Part shown: positions 44,984 through 53,061 of the stretch, piece by piece | Layout of the letters: each line of letters opens with the position of its first letter | Position numbering within the stretch: position 1 is the first letter of the stretch | Assembly (NCBI GenBank): GCA_038247555.1 | Contig: JBBRUT010000002.1 | Location: forward strand, 16,955-80,954 | DNA: 64,000 nt | Reading direction: 5' to 3' | Source: JAHBXL01 sp038247555 | GTDB taxonomy: Bacteria; Planctomycetota; Phycisphaerae; Phycisphaerales; UBA1924 | Made by a program: the position numbers and the translations under genes | The notes under the pieces: model-generated | Databases searched by the model: none | Told to the model about the DNA's origin: nothing | The model's input: only the letters and a program-made list of their open reading frames with translations

Positions 44984-47206
44984 GTGTCCGAACGCATCCA
45001 TCGCCTCGTTGCCTTTCGCCGCTCCGGCCTGACGTTCGCGGCATGTCTGCCGCTGGCGATGGCCGCGGTTGCCGGCACGCTTCTGCCACTCGCCGCACAG
45101 GCGCAGCAGCCCGCCGGTCGCGAGCCCACCAACGAGCAGATGCTCGAAGATTTCACGCACAACACGCTCATCGACAACCCCACGCTCGCCGCACAATGGG
45201 GCGATTCGCTCCTCGACAAGAACCTGTCGGCGATCGACTTCGTCAACCTCGTGGAGACTTCCCGCGGCGGCGTGTCGAAGTTTGAGCGGGCGATCATCCA
45301 GGGCCTTCGCTACCGCGAACTCGAAATGACCGCTGGCAAGCTCCTGCGGCTGTTTGAAGAAGGCAAGCGCGCCGTCGTTCGCGACCCCGAGGCAATCGCC
45401 AAGAGCATCAACGACCTCACCGGAATGCAGCGTGCGCGATCCTTCGCCCGTCAGCGTCTGGCCGAGGCCGGCGAGTACGCGCTGCCACAACTGCTCCGCG
45501 CCCTGATCCAGCGGGAGAACGCCGAGCTCCAGGCCGAAGTGCGGACACTGCTCGTGAACATGGGCCGTCAGTCTGTTGTTCCGCTCACCACCGCCATGAG
45601 CGAACTCGACCCGGTTTCGCAGGAAACGGTGATCAACGTTCTGCGCGACATCCCCTACTCCAGTTCGGTCCCTTTCCTCTACGACGTCCGCGCAACCACG
45701 CAGGTCGATGCCGTCAAGGTCGCCGCGGAAGATGCGATCAGGAAAATCACCGGCGCGGTGAACGACGACGTCACGCTCGCGGCCCGCTACGAGATGTTGG
45801 GCAACGACTACTACACCGAGTCAATGAGCCTGACCAACTTCGCCGGCGAGCCCAACCAGCTGTGGTGGACGTACGACCCGGGTGCGGGCCTGCTGTTTGA
45901 TCCGATCGATACCTCGGTCTTCCACGAGGCAATGGCGATGCGCCACGCCGAGCGGGCCCTGCAGCTGGATTCGGGGAATGCCGGGGCGATCAGCCTTTGG
46001 CTTGCGTCGAACTTCTCCCGCGAGATCGACGGGCCGGAGGGGTATACGAATCCCGCATACGGCGATGATCGTCGCGAGGCGATGTATTACGCCGTGGCCG
46101 CTGGCAACGGGCCCAGCCAGCGGGTTCTCGGCCGCGCTCTTGATAGCAATGACACCCCCCTCGCAAGGCGTTCGATCGCGGCGATCGAGCAGACCGCAGG
46201 CGGCTCGCAGCTCTGGTCGGGCGCCGATCGCCGATCCCTGCTCGAGGCCTTGCGTTACCCCAGCCGTCGCGTGCAGTATGACGCCGCGATCGCCCTTGGC
46301 GCGGCCGGGCCGCGGCAGGGCTTTGAGGCGTCCGACCGTGTTGTCCCCCTGCTGGGCAGCGCAATCCGGGATGCCGGCGCACGCTACGCACTGGTCATCG
46401 CCGCAACAGCCGAGCAGCAGACCGCGATGGCCGACATCCTGCGGGCCAAGGGATACAAGGATGTCCGTCCCGCTTCTCAGTTGATCGACCTCGAGCAGGC
46501 GATCGCGGACATCCCGGGCGTCGACCTCATCGTCACGGACCTGACAACCAATGGGACACAGGCCGTCATCGCCGAGGCTCGCGGCCGGGCCAAGCTCCGC
46601 GCGGCGCCGATCATGGCGATGGCAAGCTCTGCCGGGTACCAGGAACTCTCGCAGAAGTACGCCGATGATCCCTCAATCCGCGTCGGCCGCATCGGCATGA
46701 ATCAGGCCGAGATCGGCGAGGCAAGCGAGCAGTTGCTTGTCCGCGCGATCGGCGGATCCATCTCCGAAGACGAAGCCACCGACTACAAGATGCGAGCGGT
46801 GAGTGTGCTGCGCGATCTCGCGGTGTCGGGCAACACGGTCTTGAGCGTCTCCGAAGCTTCCGGACCGCTGATCACCGCGCTCAACGAGAACCGTGGCGAG
46901 ATGCGTGAAGAGATCGCCGAAGTGCTCGCGTTCGTCAACACCCCAGCTTCGCAGCAGGCCCTCATGGACGCCGCAATGGCAGCATCCGGCGAGCAGCGCG
47001 TTGTGCTGCTGGGCAAGGTTGCCAGCTCTGCCAAGCGAAACGGCAACCTGCTTGAAACCCGTCATGTGAACGCCCTGCGTGAACTGGTGACAACCGGCGA
47101 GAACGCGGAGGCGACCGCCGCCGCGGCACTCATGGGGGCTCTGAACCTTCCCAATGCCGAACTCGTGCCCTTGATTCTCGGCCGCAAGGAAGTCGGCTCC
47201 CGCTGA
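44984..47206 (+). CDS. Secreted HEAT-like repeat protein with embedded receiver-like domain
   Basis: A 740-residue exported protein. The GTG at 44984 is chosen because AAGGAG lies 6 bp upstream. The signal peptide runs to about residue 40 (TFAACLPLAMAAVAGTLLPLAAQAQ, split over two helices). Helical HEAT/armadillo-like repeats occupy about 150-260 and 380-460. Residues 468-590 look like a receiver fold (DILRAKGYKDVRPAS, GVDLIVTDLTT, APIMAMAS) that keeps the phospho-Asp position but lacks the acidic pair, so it is probably not phosphorylated, especially outside the cytoplasm. A final helical region follows. It ends with a terminator, upstream of the pseudopilin genes. Function unknown. Confidence 0.72.
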   Translation: MSERIHRLVAFRRSGLTFAACLPLAMAAVAGTLLPLAAQAQQPAGREPTNEQMLEDFTHNTLIDNPTLAAQWGDSLLDKNLSAIDFVNLVETSRGGVSKFERAIIQGLRYRELEMTAGKLLRLFEEGKRAVVRDPEAIAKSINDLTGMQRARSFARQRLAEAGEYALPQLLRALIQRENAELQAEVRTLLVNMGRQSVVPLTTAMSELDPVSQETVINVLRDIPYSSSVPFLYDVRATTQVDAVKVAAEDAIRKITGAVNDDVTLAARYEMLGNDYYTESMSLTNFAGEPNQLWWTYDPGAGLLFDPIDTSVFHEAMAMRHAERALQLDSGNAGAISLWLASNFSREIDGPEGYTNPAYGDDRREAMYYAVAAGNGPSQRVLGRALDSNDTPLARRSIAAIEQTAGGSQLWSGADRRSLLEALRYPSRRVQYDAAIALGAAGPRQGFEASDRVVPLLGSAIRDAGARYALVIAATAEQQTAMADILRAKGYKDVRPASQLIDLEQAIADIPGVDLIVTDLTTNGTQAVIAEARGRAKLRAAPIMAMASSAGYQELSQKYADDPSIRVGRIGMNQAEIGEASEQLLVRAIGGSISEDEATDYKMRAVSVLRDLAVSGNTVLSVSEASGPLITALNENRGEMREEIAEVLAFVNTPASQQALMDAAMAASGEQRVVLLGKVASSAKRNGNLLETRHVNALRELVTTGENAEATAAAALMGALNLPNAELVPLILGRKEVGSR

Positions 47207-47235
47207 ACATCACCTACCTCCTGAATGATTGATCG

Positions 47236-47266
47236 CGGCCCCGGTTCACTCCGGGGCCGTTTTCGT
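47236..47266 (+). terminator. Rho-independent terminator after the HEAT-like gene
   Basis: A perfect 9-bp stem CGGCCCCGG/CCGGGGCCG (47236-47244 with 47251-47259) with the tail TTTTCGTT. The pseudopilin genes downstream therefore probably have their own promoter. Confidence 0.88.
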
Positions 47267-47562
47267 TGGGTTGATGCTGATAACTCACGGCACGGCTACC
47301 CGGCCACGCGCGGTCCGCGCTGCGCACATCTCCCCGCCGTCATAGATGCACCGGTCGGGGCGGAGCGAGCGGCCGCGAGATCAATCCCAAAGGCAGGGGA
47401 GTCGATGAATCAACATGGGCAGTAGCCCACCGATACTGGTGCCGGGCATCGCGTTCCCGCGCCAAGTCGGTGCCTCTGAGTGAAAAGCACCCCCGTCGGG
47501 CATGTGTGGCCCGAACGACTTGCAAGTGTGTGTGTCCAAATGTGTTTGAAGGAGACTCCTGT
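47267..47562. other. Intergenic region upstream of the first GspG-type pseudopilin
   Basis: About 300 bp between the terminator and the pseudopilin start. A promoter for the 47563 operon is expected here, but I find no clear TTGACA/TATAAT pair. A GG-to-TGC pattern near 47510 has the wrong spacing for sigma54. Confidence 0.4.
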
Positions 47563-48003
47563 ATGCGAAACCGCGTGTCAAAGGCCTTTACGCTTGTTGA
47601 AATTCTCATCGTCGTCGTGATCCTGGGCATTCTCGCCGCGATCGTGATCCCGCAGTTCACGAACGCGAGCGCCGATGCGCAGGTCGGTAACGTGGAGACT
47701 CAGCTGCAGACCATCCGGTCGCAGATCGAGCTCTACCGCGTCCGCAACAACGGCACCTATCCCCCGTCGCTTGATGCCGGCACGTGGGACGACCTCGTCG
47801 GTGCTGACTACATGCGCACCCCTCCCGTGAATCCCCGCACCAGCGCTTCGGCCATCGGTGCTGCCGACGGCGCGGACGTGGGCTGGATCTGGACCGTCGA
47901 TGCGGTCACCGGCGCCGGCCTGATCGAGGCCGCGTACTTCAACGAGGATCACCGCATTCCCGACTCGGCCAACGCCGGCATCCCCTGGCGTCCGATCGAC
48001 TAA
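47563..48003 (+). CDS. GspG-type major pseudopilin
   Basis: A 146-residue pseudopilin: leader MRNRVSKA, then the site A-FTLVEILIVVVILGILAAIV with Glu at +5. The cleavage residue is Ala rather than the usual Gly. The head begins VETQLQTIRSQIELYRVRNNG-type sequence, close to GspG, and contains TWDDLVGADYMRTPPVNP. AAGGAG is 8 bp upstream of the ATG. It is the first of a same-strand series leading to the secretin. GspG-type proteins polymerise into the short pseudopilus that drives cargo through the secretin. Confidence 0.9.
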   Translation: MRNRVSKAFTLVEILIVVVILGILAAIVIPQFTNASADAQVGNVETQLQTIRSQIELYRVRNNGTYPPSLDAGTWDDLVGADYMRTPPVNPRTSASAIGAADGADVGWIWTVDAVTGAGLIEAAYFNEDHRIPDSANAGIPWRPID

Positions 48004-48157
48004 GGCCTCTTGAACTTTGACGGACACCGAGACCGAGAATCGGGTCCGCACGAATCGATCCGCGTTCGGCCTCCGAGTGGAGGCCGAACGCATTGCAGGG
48101 AGGCTGAGTTCCTTGGAGCGGACGGCCGCCGTTCGGAGTCAGCCCGGAGCCTTACGT

Positions 48158-48592
48158 ATGCGTACAACGTCGACTCGCGCGTTCACGCTTGTAGAAATCC
48201 TGATCGTGGTGGTGATCCTGGGGATCCTTGCCGCGATTGTCGTGCCTGCGTTCAACAGCACCGTTCAGGACTCGGCCGCAACAACGACCTACAGCGAGCT
48301 TCAAAAGCTGCGGCGGCACATCGGCGTCTACAAGGCGCGGCATGGCGACGCCCTTCCCACTGTTGAAGACGGAAACGGGACCTGGGGCGAACTGGTCAGC
48401 GATGATCACTTTCAGGCCCCTCCGGTCAACGCCTGGATTGGCGGCGCCAACGCCCGCGTGATCGTGGTGGTTCCTGATGCAGTCCCCGACGCCGCTTTCC
48501 ATACGGATTATGGCTGGATCTATGACCCGAATAACGGTGAGGTCTATGCCGCGGGCTTCAATGGCGATGACGATCCGCTGCCGAGGCCCTGA
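48158..48592 (+). CDS. GspG-type pseudopilin, homologous to the secretin C-terminal domain
   Basis: A 144-residue pseudopilin: leader MRTTSTRA, A-FTLVEILIVVVILGILAAIV, Glu at +5. The head (about 43-144) contains YSELQKLRRHIGVYKARHG, NGTWGELV, NAWIGGAN and FHTDYGWIYDPNNGEVYAAG. This last block recurs almost unchanged at the C-terminus of the secretin in the same locus. It is paralogous to the preceding pseudopilin (same helix, similar PPVN motif). The start is the ATG at 48158 with CGGAG upstream; the longer frame to 48017 is in the intergenic region. Probably a second major or a minor pseudopilin. Confidence 0.9.
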   Translation: MRTTSTRAFTLVEILIVVVILGILAAIVVPAFNSTVQDSAATTTYSELQKLRRHIGVYKARHGDALPTVEDGNGTWGELVSDDHFQAPPVNAWIGGANARVIVVVPDAVPDAAFHTDYGWIYDPNNGEVYAAGFNGDDDPLPRP

Positions 48593-48677
48593 ACTGGGCG
48601 ACAGACGCGGACCTGAGCAGCCGATAGTGTGATGTGGGCAGCGACACACCGTCGCCCGGCCCGCCAGGAGAAGCCCG

Positions 48678-48968
48678 ATGCGTACCACGAAGCGATATTC
48701 AGCCCTTGTTCCCGCCGCGGCCGTCTTTGTCGGCATGCTGGTGGTCTCTCAACTGGGCGACTCCAACGTCGCCGGCCCTGCCACGGCCAACGCCGCGTAT
48801 CAACCCGAAACGCCCTTCAACGCTGCGCAGCAGCGTAAGGAGCAGCTCGAGCAGCTCAAGCTGATCAACGAGCGTTTGGCTCGCATCGAGTCCAAGCTTG
48901 AGCGCGGCATCAACGTGAAGGTCACGGAGATGCCCGCCATGTCGCCGCCCCCGCCCGCGAAGCCCTGA
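48678..48968 (+). CDS. Small exported or bitopic coiled-coil protein
   Basis: A 96-residue protein. The N-terminus RYSALVPAAAVFVGMLVVSQ is a signal peptide or single membrane anchor, followed by a linker and a helix with strong coiled-coil heptads (AQQRKEQLEQLKLINERLAR...IESKLERG), then a Pro-rich tail. AGGAG precedes the ATG. It lies between pseudopilin genes on the same strand, so it probably belongs to the secretion machine. It matches no family I can name; a linker or scaffold role is conceivable. Confidence 0.68.
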   Translation: MRTTKRYSALVPAAAVFVGMLVVSQLGDSNVAGPATANAAYQPETPFNAAQQRKEQLEQLKLINERLARIESKLERGINVKVTEMPAMSPPPPAKP

Positions 48969-49024
48969 AAGGGCTTGAAGGTTTGGACTCGCTCACGGAC
49001 CCGAACCGACCACCGGAGTTGTGT

Positions 49025-49648
49025 ATGCGTTCCGTCGTTGGTTTGAATCGTGTATCCAGCAAGCCGCGACCGGCCTCCCGCATCATGCGGAATGCCGGGC
49101 GCGCCTTTACGTTGCTTGAAATTCTCGTCGTGATTGTGGTGCTGGGGATCGCCGGTGCGCTGGTCATTCCCTCCATGGGTCAGACGGGCATTCTGAAGGT
49201 GCAGGCCGCGGTCCGCACAATTGTTTCGGATATCACGTTCATCCAGGCCGAAGCGGTGGCGTTCCAGGAGCGCCGCGCGATGGTGTTCGATGTCGAAACT
49301 TCCAGCTACGCGCTGGTCGAAGTCCCAGGCGACACGGTCGACCCCGTCGCCAACACCATGTTCGACCCTTCAAGGGCCGACGGGCGATACCTGGTCGACT
49401 TCCGCGACGCCAAGTTCGGCGAGGCCCGCATCACTTCCGCGGCGTTCAGCGGGACCAACACGCTTATCTTCGACGGCATGGGCGGGCCCGTGGCCGACGC
49501 AGCCGGCGCGATCCCCGGCAACGGCGGAACGATCCGCGTAATCGGGTCTGGACAGACCTTCGACATCCGCGTAGAGCCGTTCACCGGACGCGTGGTTGTC
49601 GCAGCGGTCGCGCCAGAAGTCGTCCCACCGCCCGAAGTTGAACCCTGA
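49025..49648 (+). CDS. GspH-type minor pseudopilin
   Basis: A 207-residue pseudopilin with a longer leader (MRSVVGLNRVSSKPRPAS...NAGRA) before A-FTLLEILVVIVVLGIAGALV, Glu at +5. The head begins LKVQAAVRTIVSDITFIQAEAVAFQERRA, matching the GspH/FimT pattern (long helix then beta-strands), and includes VFDVETSSYALVEV and FSGTNTLIFDGMG. GspH-type proteins sit near the pseudopilus tip. GGAG lies 6 bp before the ATG at 49025. The last 15 residues are Pro/Val/Glu-rich. Confidence 0.87.
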   Translation: MRSVVGLNRVSSKPRPASRIMRNAGRAFTLLEILVVIVVLGIAGALVIPSMGQTGILKVQAAVRTIVSDITFIQAEAVAFQERRAMVFDVETSSYALVEVPGDTVDPVANTMFDPSRADGRYLVDFRDAKFGEARITSAAFSGTNTLIFDGMGGPVADAAGAIPGNGGTIRVIGSGQTFDIRVEPFTGRVVVAAVAPEVVPPPEVEP

Positions 49649-49707
49649 TTCTCTCTCGCCGGCATTCTGCCGCGAGACTTCAACGATCTTCACACATGGA
49701 GGCACCC

Positions 49708-49971
49708 ATGTCGAATCACTCGACTCCCAGTTTTGCATCCCGGGACGGCCGGTCTCTGCCGCTCCTGAATCGCTTCCGTGTGACGCTCCTTGGCGTCGCG
49801 TGCGTCGCCTTCGGGTTGTTGATCTGGTCCCGGCTGCTGCTGGTCACCAACTACCCCAAGACGGCCATCGCCGAGCCCCATGCCCGGCAGGCCGGTCGCG
49901 CGACCCCGAAGGCCGAAACGCGAGCCGCGACGGCCGACGCGATGAGTTCGGGCGAAACAACGCTCGACTGA
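49708..49971 (+). CDS. Very small single-pass membrane protein of the secretion locus
   Basis: An 87-residue protein with one membrane helix (FRVTLLGVACVAFGLLIWSRLLL, about 24-46) and a short polar periplasmic tail. The ATG at 49708 has GGAGG 5 bp upstream; an ATG at 49696 is inside that Shine-Dalgarno and is less likely. It lies between the GspH-type gene and the secretin. Size and topology resemble a stripped-down inner-membrane linker, in the place where a GspC-like gene might be expected, but there is no sequence similarity that I can see. Confidence 0.65.
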   Translation: MSNHSTPSFASRDGRSLPLLNRFRVTLLGVACVAFGLLIWSRLLLVTNYPKTAIAEPHARQAGRATPKAETRAATADAMSSGETTLD

Positions 49972-50404
49972 CTTCTCCTACCCCCCCCGCCCCCAGCCGA
50001 CACTCTCCTCTCGCCAACTCCGCGGCTGCGTGGTTCGCGTTATCGCACCCGCTGCGATCACCGCGGGCTGTGGTCGCGCGTGCGTGGCGCTGCATGGCGT
50101 CAAATGCACGGAGCCTGCGCAAACTCGCGCCGATCCCGCTGACGCTGTGTCGTTCGCGCAGCCAAGTTGATGGCCGGGTTATTGAGCAGTCCTCACAAAC
50201 GGTCTTTGCCCCCCTTTCAAGCGGCACCACTTACCCAGCCCACGCGAAAGGTCAGACGACGATGATGTTGCCCAAAGTCGCGCGGAAAAGGTGCCGACTC
50301 TTCCCTCGCTGCTTCGCCGTAACCCCTTGCGGCGGAAGACCTTTGTGCACACGACCGATCGACCGGCCACAACCAACCCGGCGTCGGCTCCCAGGAGAGT
50401 TCCA
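49972..50404. other. Long intergenic region upstream of the secretin gene
   Basis: About 430 bp without a convincing gene. It begins with a C-rich run (eight C at 49981-49988) and is locally very GC-rich. It may carry the secretin promoter or a structured leader; no hexamers or riboswitch are recognised. Confidence 0.4.
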
Positions 50405-52975
50405 ATGTCGATCCGTCGTCTGAGTACCCCCGGCGAGATCCTGGCCCGTTGCGGCAAACTGCCCGCAGTGGCCGCGGCCTCACTCGTGCTGTCCTGCGTT
50501 CCGTGCGTGGCGAGCGCACAGACCGACGCAGCCCAGCCCGAGGTTCGCGATCCGATGAAGCCGGATCGCTCCGGCGACAAAAAGATGAAGGTCGAAGTCA
50601 CCGACCAGCAGACGGTCGACATGGCCGTGAAGAACGAAGACATCGAGAGCGTGCTCGAGATGCTCCAGTTCCAGAGCGAGCGGAACATCGTCCTGAGCAA
50701 GAACGTGACCGGCAAGGTGTCGGCCACGATCAAGAACGCCACGTTCGACCAGGCCCTCGAGGCGATCCTCTATCCCAACGGGTGGAACTACGTCGTGCAG
50801 GGCAACTTCATCTACGTCTTTACGCAGGAGGAGTATGCCCAGCGGCAGAAGGCCCTGCTGAAGCGCGAGTACAAGGTCGTTCGCCTGAACTATCTCAACG
50901 CCGAGGACGCCAAGGAGTTCGTCTCCATGCTGCTGTCCAAGGACGGCGGCGAGATCCAGGTGAACAAGTCCTCGAAGGAGTTTGTGATCAACGACAAGGC
51001 GCCGGTCGGCAAGGACGACTACGCCCTGTCGGCAACGCTCGTGATCTATGACTACCCCGAGCACATCGGCGCGATCGAGACGCTGCTTACCCAGCTCGAT
51101 ACCAAGCCCCAGCAGGTGCTCGTCGAGGCGACGATCCTGCAGTGCTCGCTGACCGAGGCCAACGCCTTCGGCGTCGACTTCTCGATCATCGCGGACATGG
51201 ATTTCTCGGACTTCATCAACATCGGCGGCCCCCTCTCCGCCGCGAACAACCTGATCCGCGGCGGCACAGGCGCGACGGGCCAGGGGCTCTCCCCCGCTGA
51301 CAACAAGGGCATGGCGATTGGCTCCACCCCCGGCAACACCGCCGGCCCCGGCACCTTCAAGGCCGGCATCGTGACCGGTGACGTCTCGATCTTCGTGAAG
51401 ATGCTCGACCAGGTAACGGACACCGTCGTGCTCTCAAACCCCAAGATCCTTGCCCTCAACCGTCAGCCCTCACGTGTGCTCGTCGGCAAGCGCGTCGGAT
51501 ATCTCAGCACGACCGCGACCGACACGAGCACGACGCAGTCGGTTGAGTTCCTCGACACGGGTACCCAGCTCTACTTCCGCCCGTTCGTCTCCGATGACGG
51601 CAACATCCGCATGGAACTCAAGCCGCAGGTCTCGATCGCGGACATCCGCACGGTGACCGATTCGGGCGGCGTCGCGGTGACGATCCCCGATGAAATCACA
51701 CAGGAGCTCACCACCAACGTCAACGTCCGCGACGGGCAGACGATCGTGCTGGGCGGCCTGTTCAGCGAGAACTCGACCTTCACCCGTCGTCAGGTCCCCT
51801 TCCTGGGCGACATCCCCATCATCGGCGCCGCATTCCGTGGCCACGACGACAGCACCACGCGCTCGGAGATCATCTTCATGATCACCCCGAGCATCGTGAG
51901 CGATGCGTCGATCGCATCCGCCGCGGCCCAGGCCGAGGGCGATATCGAACGTATCCGCGCCGGCACGCGTCAGGGCCTGCTGCCCTGGAGCCGCGAGCGC
52001 ATGACCAGCGCCCTGAACGTCGAGGCCGAACGGGCCGCACGCGATGGCGACACCGAGAAGGCACTTTGGCTTTCACAGCGGTCCCTTGCTCTTAATCCGC
52101 ACCAGCCGTCTGTCTACCAGATCCGCGAGAAGATCACCTCCGAGCGTGAAGTGTGGCCGAACCCCAGCCTGCTGGACGGCATGGTTGGCGCCGAGGCCAC
52201 CCGGCGTGCCTCAAAGCTCAACGAGATCACCCCGGCAACGGAGCCTTCCAAGTATGGCACTCCGTGGAATCACAAGAAGATCCCCAAGGAGCCCACGGGC
52301 GGCAAGGGCGGGTCGAGCATGAACACCGGCGAGCGCTCGTTCATGTCCTCGGCCTCGCGCAACAGCTCGACGAGCACCACCACGACCAACGCCACCACCA
52401 GCACCCGCGGCGCTGCCACCGCGCAGGCCGGCAAGACTGACACGCGGGCATCGACGCCTCCCCGCACCATCGCGACGACCGCCGTCGAGAAGGAAGCCGC
52501 CGCGGGCCTCACCCAGACGAATCTCAAGTCGCTCCGCAGCCAGGTGGAGATCTACACGGTCATGCGTGACGGCGAGGTACCCCAACTGGGCAACGGCGGC
52601 AACGACGGTTGGCAGCCCTTGATTGACATGAACCTGATCACCAAGGTTCCCGCCAACGAGTATGTCGGCGGCAAGAACGCAAACAAGGTGGTCATGGGCA
52701 CCAGCCCCGACACCAAGTTCCACGCCGACTACGGCTGGATCTTCAATCACCAGACCGGCCAGCTTTGGGCCGCGGGCTTTGATCTCAACGACAAGCCCCT
52801 TACGCCCTCCACCCCTGACAACGCGACGGCGCAGTCAGGCCGTGGCACGTTCGATCAGGCCGGCTGGGCGGCCTGGTTCGGGTTCAACACGGCGGAGATG
52901 GACGAGTTCATGAAGACCCTTGGCACCACCCAGACAACGGGCGCGCCCACAGAATCAACGAATAACAACCGATAA
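50405..52975 (+). CDS. Type II secretion/type IV pilus-like secretin with C-terminal pseudopilin-like domain
   Basis: An 856-residue outer-membrane secretin, the gated channel of the locus. After a signal peptide (to about 38) it has an STN/N0-type domain (EDIESVLEMLQFQSERNIVL), an N1-type domain (REYKVVRLNYLNAEDAKEFV), then the secretin core: VLVEATILQCSLTEANAFGV, LSNPKILALNRQPSRVLVG, TQELTTNVNVRDGQTIVLGG and VPFLGDIPIIGAAFRG, ending about residue 500. A TPR-like helix pair (540-565) and a Ser/Thr-rich linker (645-690) follow. Residues 703-800 match the head of the 48158 pseudopilin (QVEIYTVMRDGEVPQLG, FHADYGWIFNHQTGQLWAAG). AGGAGAG is 7 bp before the ATG. A terminator follows. Confidence 0.92.
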   Translation: MSIRRLSTPGEILARCGKLPAVAAASLVLSCVPCVASAQTDAAQPEVRDPMKPDRSGDKKMKVEVTDQQTVDMAVKNEDIESVLEMLQFQSERNIVLSKNVTGKVSATIKNATFDQALEAILYPNGWNYVVQGNFIYVFTQEEYAQRQKALLKREYKVVRLNYLNAEDAKEFVSMLLSKDGGEIQVNKSSKEFVINDKAPVGKDDYALSATLVIYDYPEHIGAIETLLTQLDTKPQQVLVEATILQCSLTEANAFGVDFSIIADMDFSDFINIGGPLSAANNLIRGGTGATGQGLSPADNKGMAIGSTPGNTAGPGTFKAGIVTGDVSIFVKMLDQVTDTVVLSNPKILALNRQPSRVLVGKRVGYLSTTATDTSTTQSVEFLDTGTQLYFRPFVSDDGNIRMELKPQVSIADIRTVTDSGGVAVTIPDEITQELTTNVNVRDGQTIVLGGLFSENSTFTRRQVPFLGDIPIIGAAFRGHDDSTTRSEIIFMITPSIVSDASIASAAAQAEGDIERIRAGTRQGLLPWSRERMTSALNVEAERAARDGDTEKALWLSQRSLALNPHQPSVYQIREKITSEREVWPNPSLLDGMVGAEATRRASKLNEITPATEPSKYGTPWNHKKIPKEPTGGKGGSSMNTGERSFMSSASRNSSTSTTTTNATTSTRGAATAQAGKTDTRASTPPRTIATTAVEKEAAAGLTQTNLKSLRSQVEIYTVMRDGEVPQLGNGGNDGWQPLIDMNLITKVPANEYVGGKNANKVVMGTSPDTKFHADYGWIFNHQTGQLWAAGFDLNDKPLTPSTPDNATAQSGRGTFDQAGWAAWFGFNTAEMDEFMKTLGTTQTTGAPTESTNNNR
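52511..52804 (+). other. Segment encoding the pseudopilin-head-like domain of the secretin
   Basis: Residues 703-800 of the secretin align along their length with residues 43-142 of the 48158 pseudopilin: similar starting helix (LKSLRSQVEIY against LQKLRRHIGVY), shared YVGGKNA/WIGGANA and FHADYGWIF/FHTDYGWIY blocks, and a shared GQLWAAGF/GEVYAAGF strand. The pseudopilin's hydrophobic N-terminal helix is absent. Confidence 0.8.
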
Positions 52976-52985
52976 GCACACTCAC

Positions 52986-53019
52986 GAAGGGGCGTCGGGA
53001 AACCGATGCCCCTTCTTTC
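52986..53019 (+). terminator. Rho-independent terminator after the secretin gene
   Basis: GAAGGGGC-G-TCGG (52986-52998) pairs with CCGA-T-GCCCCTTC (53003-53015) through 13 positions including one G-T pair, closed by a GAAA tetraloop, with a TTTCT tail. Confidence 0.85.
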
Positions 53020-53061
53020 TGCCCTGAACGCTCGACTTCTCGGAACGACCGGAGAACCAAG

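Noticed and set aside
47505..47525. A sigma54-like GG/TGC pattern upstream of the 47563 pseudopilin
   Set aside because: The distance between the GG and GC elements is about two bases too long.
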